From an uncultured Bryobacteraceae bacterium (lineage in GTDB: Bacteria; Acidobacteriota; Terriglobia; Bryobacterales; Bryobacteraceae): a stretch of 6,857 bases of DNA. The stretch is from NCBI GenBank assembly GCA_937921835.1, contig CAKZVG010000325.1, positions 1 to 6,857 of the forward strand. The letters run 5' to 3'. The notes beneath the pieces are model-generated. The model saw nothing but the letters and a program-made list of their open reading frames with translations. It ran no database searches and was not told where the DNA came from. Position 1 is the first letter of the stretch; each line of letters starts with the position of its first letter. This document shows positions 6,701 through 6,857 of the stretch, in pieces. The position numbers and the translations under genes are program-made.

Positions 6701-6857
6701 TCTACCAGGCGGCGAGCGCACGATCGACCGCTGGTACGACGTGGGCGCCTTCGGGCCGCTCCAGCCGGGGCGGCTGGGCTCGGCGGCGCGCGGGGTGATC
6801 TTTGGTCCCGGCCAGTGGGTTCTGCACGGAGGCATCGCCAAAGTCTTTACGATTCAC
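3756..6857 (+). CDS. Oar-like TonB-dependent receptor with carboxypeptidase-regulatory-like domain (3' truncated)
   Basis: 1034 codons are open to the right edge with no stop. The chosen ATG gives a signal peptide: Arg2 and Arg8, a hydrophobic core VYFFLIAL, and a signal peptidase site after ALQA (residue 23). The same frame is open back to 3351, and an ATG at 3630 would add 42 residues of insertion-sequence-derived junk, so it was rejected. Domains in order: carboxypeptidase-regulatory-like beta-sandwich at about 28-121 (TLTGAVRDPNGAAVPSVTV, GLYTLGQLREGDYTV); plug at about 126-252 (LRSLPLNTRS, NQENQSIDGISFNNG, EFGAVGQMTLISKSGTNLLHG); then the barrel, with RNKSFFFSSYETVR near 292-305, FFFTDDWKILPSLTLNLGARYE mid-barrel and WLAGGWELSGMYTLYSG near the end. 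The last visible residues (WVLHGGIAKVFTIH) match a point about 55 residues before the end of the first receptor. The protein sits in the outer membrane, presumably energised by TonB. No TonB box is obvious. Ligand unknown. Confidence 0.93.
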   Translation, partial: MRFPNTARSVYFFLIALPYALQAQTTFATLTGAVRDPNGAAVPSVTVTATHVASGYVYAAQSNQDGLYTLGQLREGDYTVRASYPGFREFVAAGVLLTARDYRRLDIRLEIGALEQSIEVTAGATLIETESGRVSYSRGADLLRSLPLNTRSIYAYMQTMPGVLVGTAGNAYNRFSGSRWNQENQSIDGISFNNGIDGSWIGGFIDFVESYQEVRVDSVNSSSEFGAVGQMTLISKSGTNLLHGSLFDYYSSAGLTATGPFVAARGGANVRHWPGGSVGGPVYLPRLYDGRNKSFFFSSYETVRASRIRQNLNATMPLEPWRAGEFPNLAAIRDPFGNNAPFAGNRIPASRISGVSRKIQDKYWPLPNFGNLAVLQNRNRRTQAIRPFDPVGLLTTRLDHRLSDRHFAYGRYSRYYTKSTSYNSNLETLGLTIHERETHSLVVSDSLTLRPTLLNEFRFGFSYNDAPRGPTINGKQMVEELGLQGLAEPVPDLPGVFQLGWTNISLTGLGVAQPYRVPGFRNRVYQFQNHLSWFHGRHSVKTGFILQRTGFSDRGNMNAVFGSVNFSNRFTGHPYADFLLGIPTSSSRREVALVSQMNRWSYEFFFTDDWKILPSLTLNLGARYEIKPSWRERNGLISQFDLGSGKIVVPDGALGAVSARMPRGYVDVVEAGGAGYHPSRLVRTDRNDFAPRVGFAWRPLGNHTVFRGGYGIYYDVVPWRPNDIGVPFSILEPDYNNPLPVPAVVFPRIFPGAGTGAPSTVSIPYAIRSDLRTPLSMQYSFTIEHQRWRNGFRASYVGTNTRQGQWGYDANQPVADARLFFDKAASRPFPRYPGIGYISNGAGHQYHGLTLSATRQMAQGLQYQFSYEFARDIGDLERGQFPEYAYDRRRERGVWLDVPKHRITSNFLYELPFGRGRALAVGGPRVFNWLAGGWELSGMYTLYSGKYLTPNWTGPDPVGIAYTTSRTPAIVSLRPDHLRNANLPGGERTIDRWYDVGAFGPLQPGRLGSAARGVIFGPGQWVLHGGIAKVFTIH

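Noticed and set aside
1..6857. CRISPR array, tRNA or rRNA gene, or toxin-antitoxin pair
   Set aside because: No regularly spaced repeats, no tRNA cloverleaf or rRNA sequence, and no small gene pair could be recognised by eye.

Overview
The window is GC-rich and reads like an Acidobacteriota chromosome, most probably of the Solibacteres/Bryobacterales type. This is inferred from gene content: two Oar-like TonB-dependent outer-membrane receptors with a carboxypeptidase-regulatory-like N-terminal domain (a family strongly expanded in that phylum) around a Tat-signal sugar-isomerase-like protein. No rRNA or other phylogenetic marker is present, so the assignment rests on family knowledge only.

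Layout: (1) bases 1-581 hold the 3' end of an Oar-like receptor gene that starts outside the window. (2) Bases 582-1020 are intergenic, with a cluster of potential RNA hairpins at 598-705, nothing recognisable at 706-910, and an AT-richer patch at about 911-982 with an inverted repeat and a promoter-like motif. (3) Bases 1021-2460 encode a complete 479-residue Tat-signal protein of the L-fucose/L-arabinose isomerase fold. (4) A consensus ribosome binding site and ATG follow at 2467-2482, but that frame stops after 13 codons, exactly where a decayed IS630-family element begins. (5) The element runs from about 2521 to 3610. It has 10-bp perfect terminal inverted repeats and a transposase broken by nonsense, frameshift and deletion lesions. 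(6) Bases 3611-3755 hold a short coding-like remnant and a promoter-like motif. (7) From 3756 to the right edge runs a second Oar-like receptor, 1034 residues so far. It is open to the edge and lacks roughly the last 55 residues.

The two receptors and the exported isomerase-like protein suggest a locus for uptake or periplasmic handling of glycans or other large ligands. The substrate cannot be read from the sequence. All genes are on the + strand. The isomerase seems to have its own promoter and once probably headed an operon whose next gene was disrupted by the insertion sequence. The second receptor appears to be transcribed from just at its own start codon.

I see no convincing undescribed defence or mobile system. 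The points most worth checking are the Tat-exported isomerase, the interrupted operon partner, the promoter-like motif shared by two genes, the mutually exclusive hairpins after the first receptor gene, and the likely leaderless start of the second receptor.
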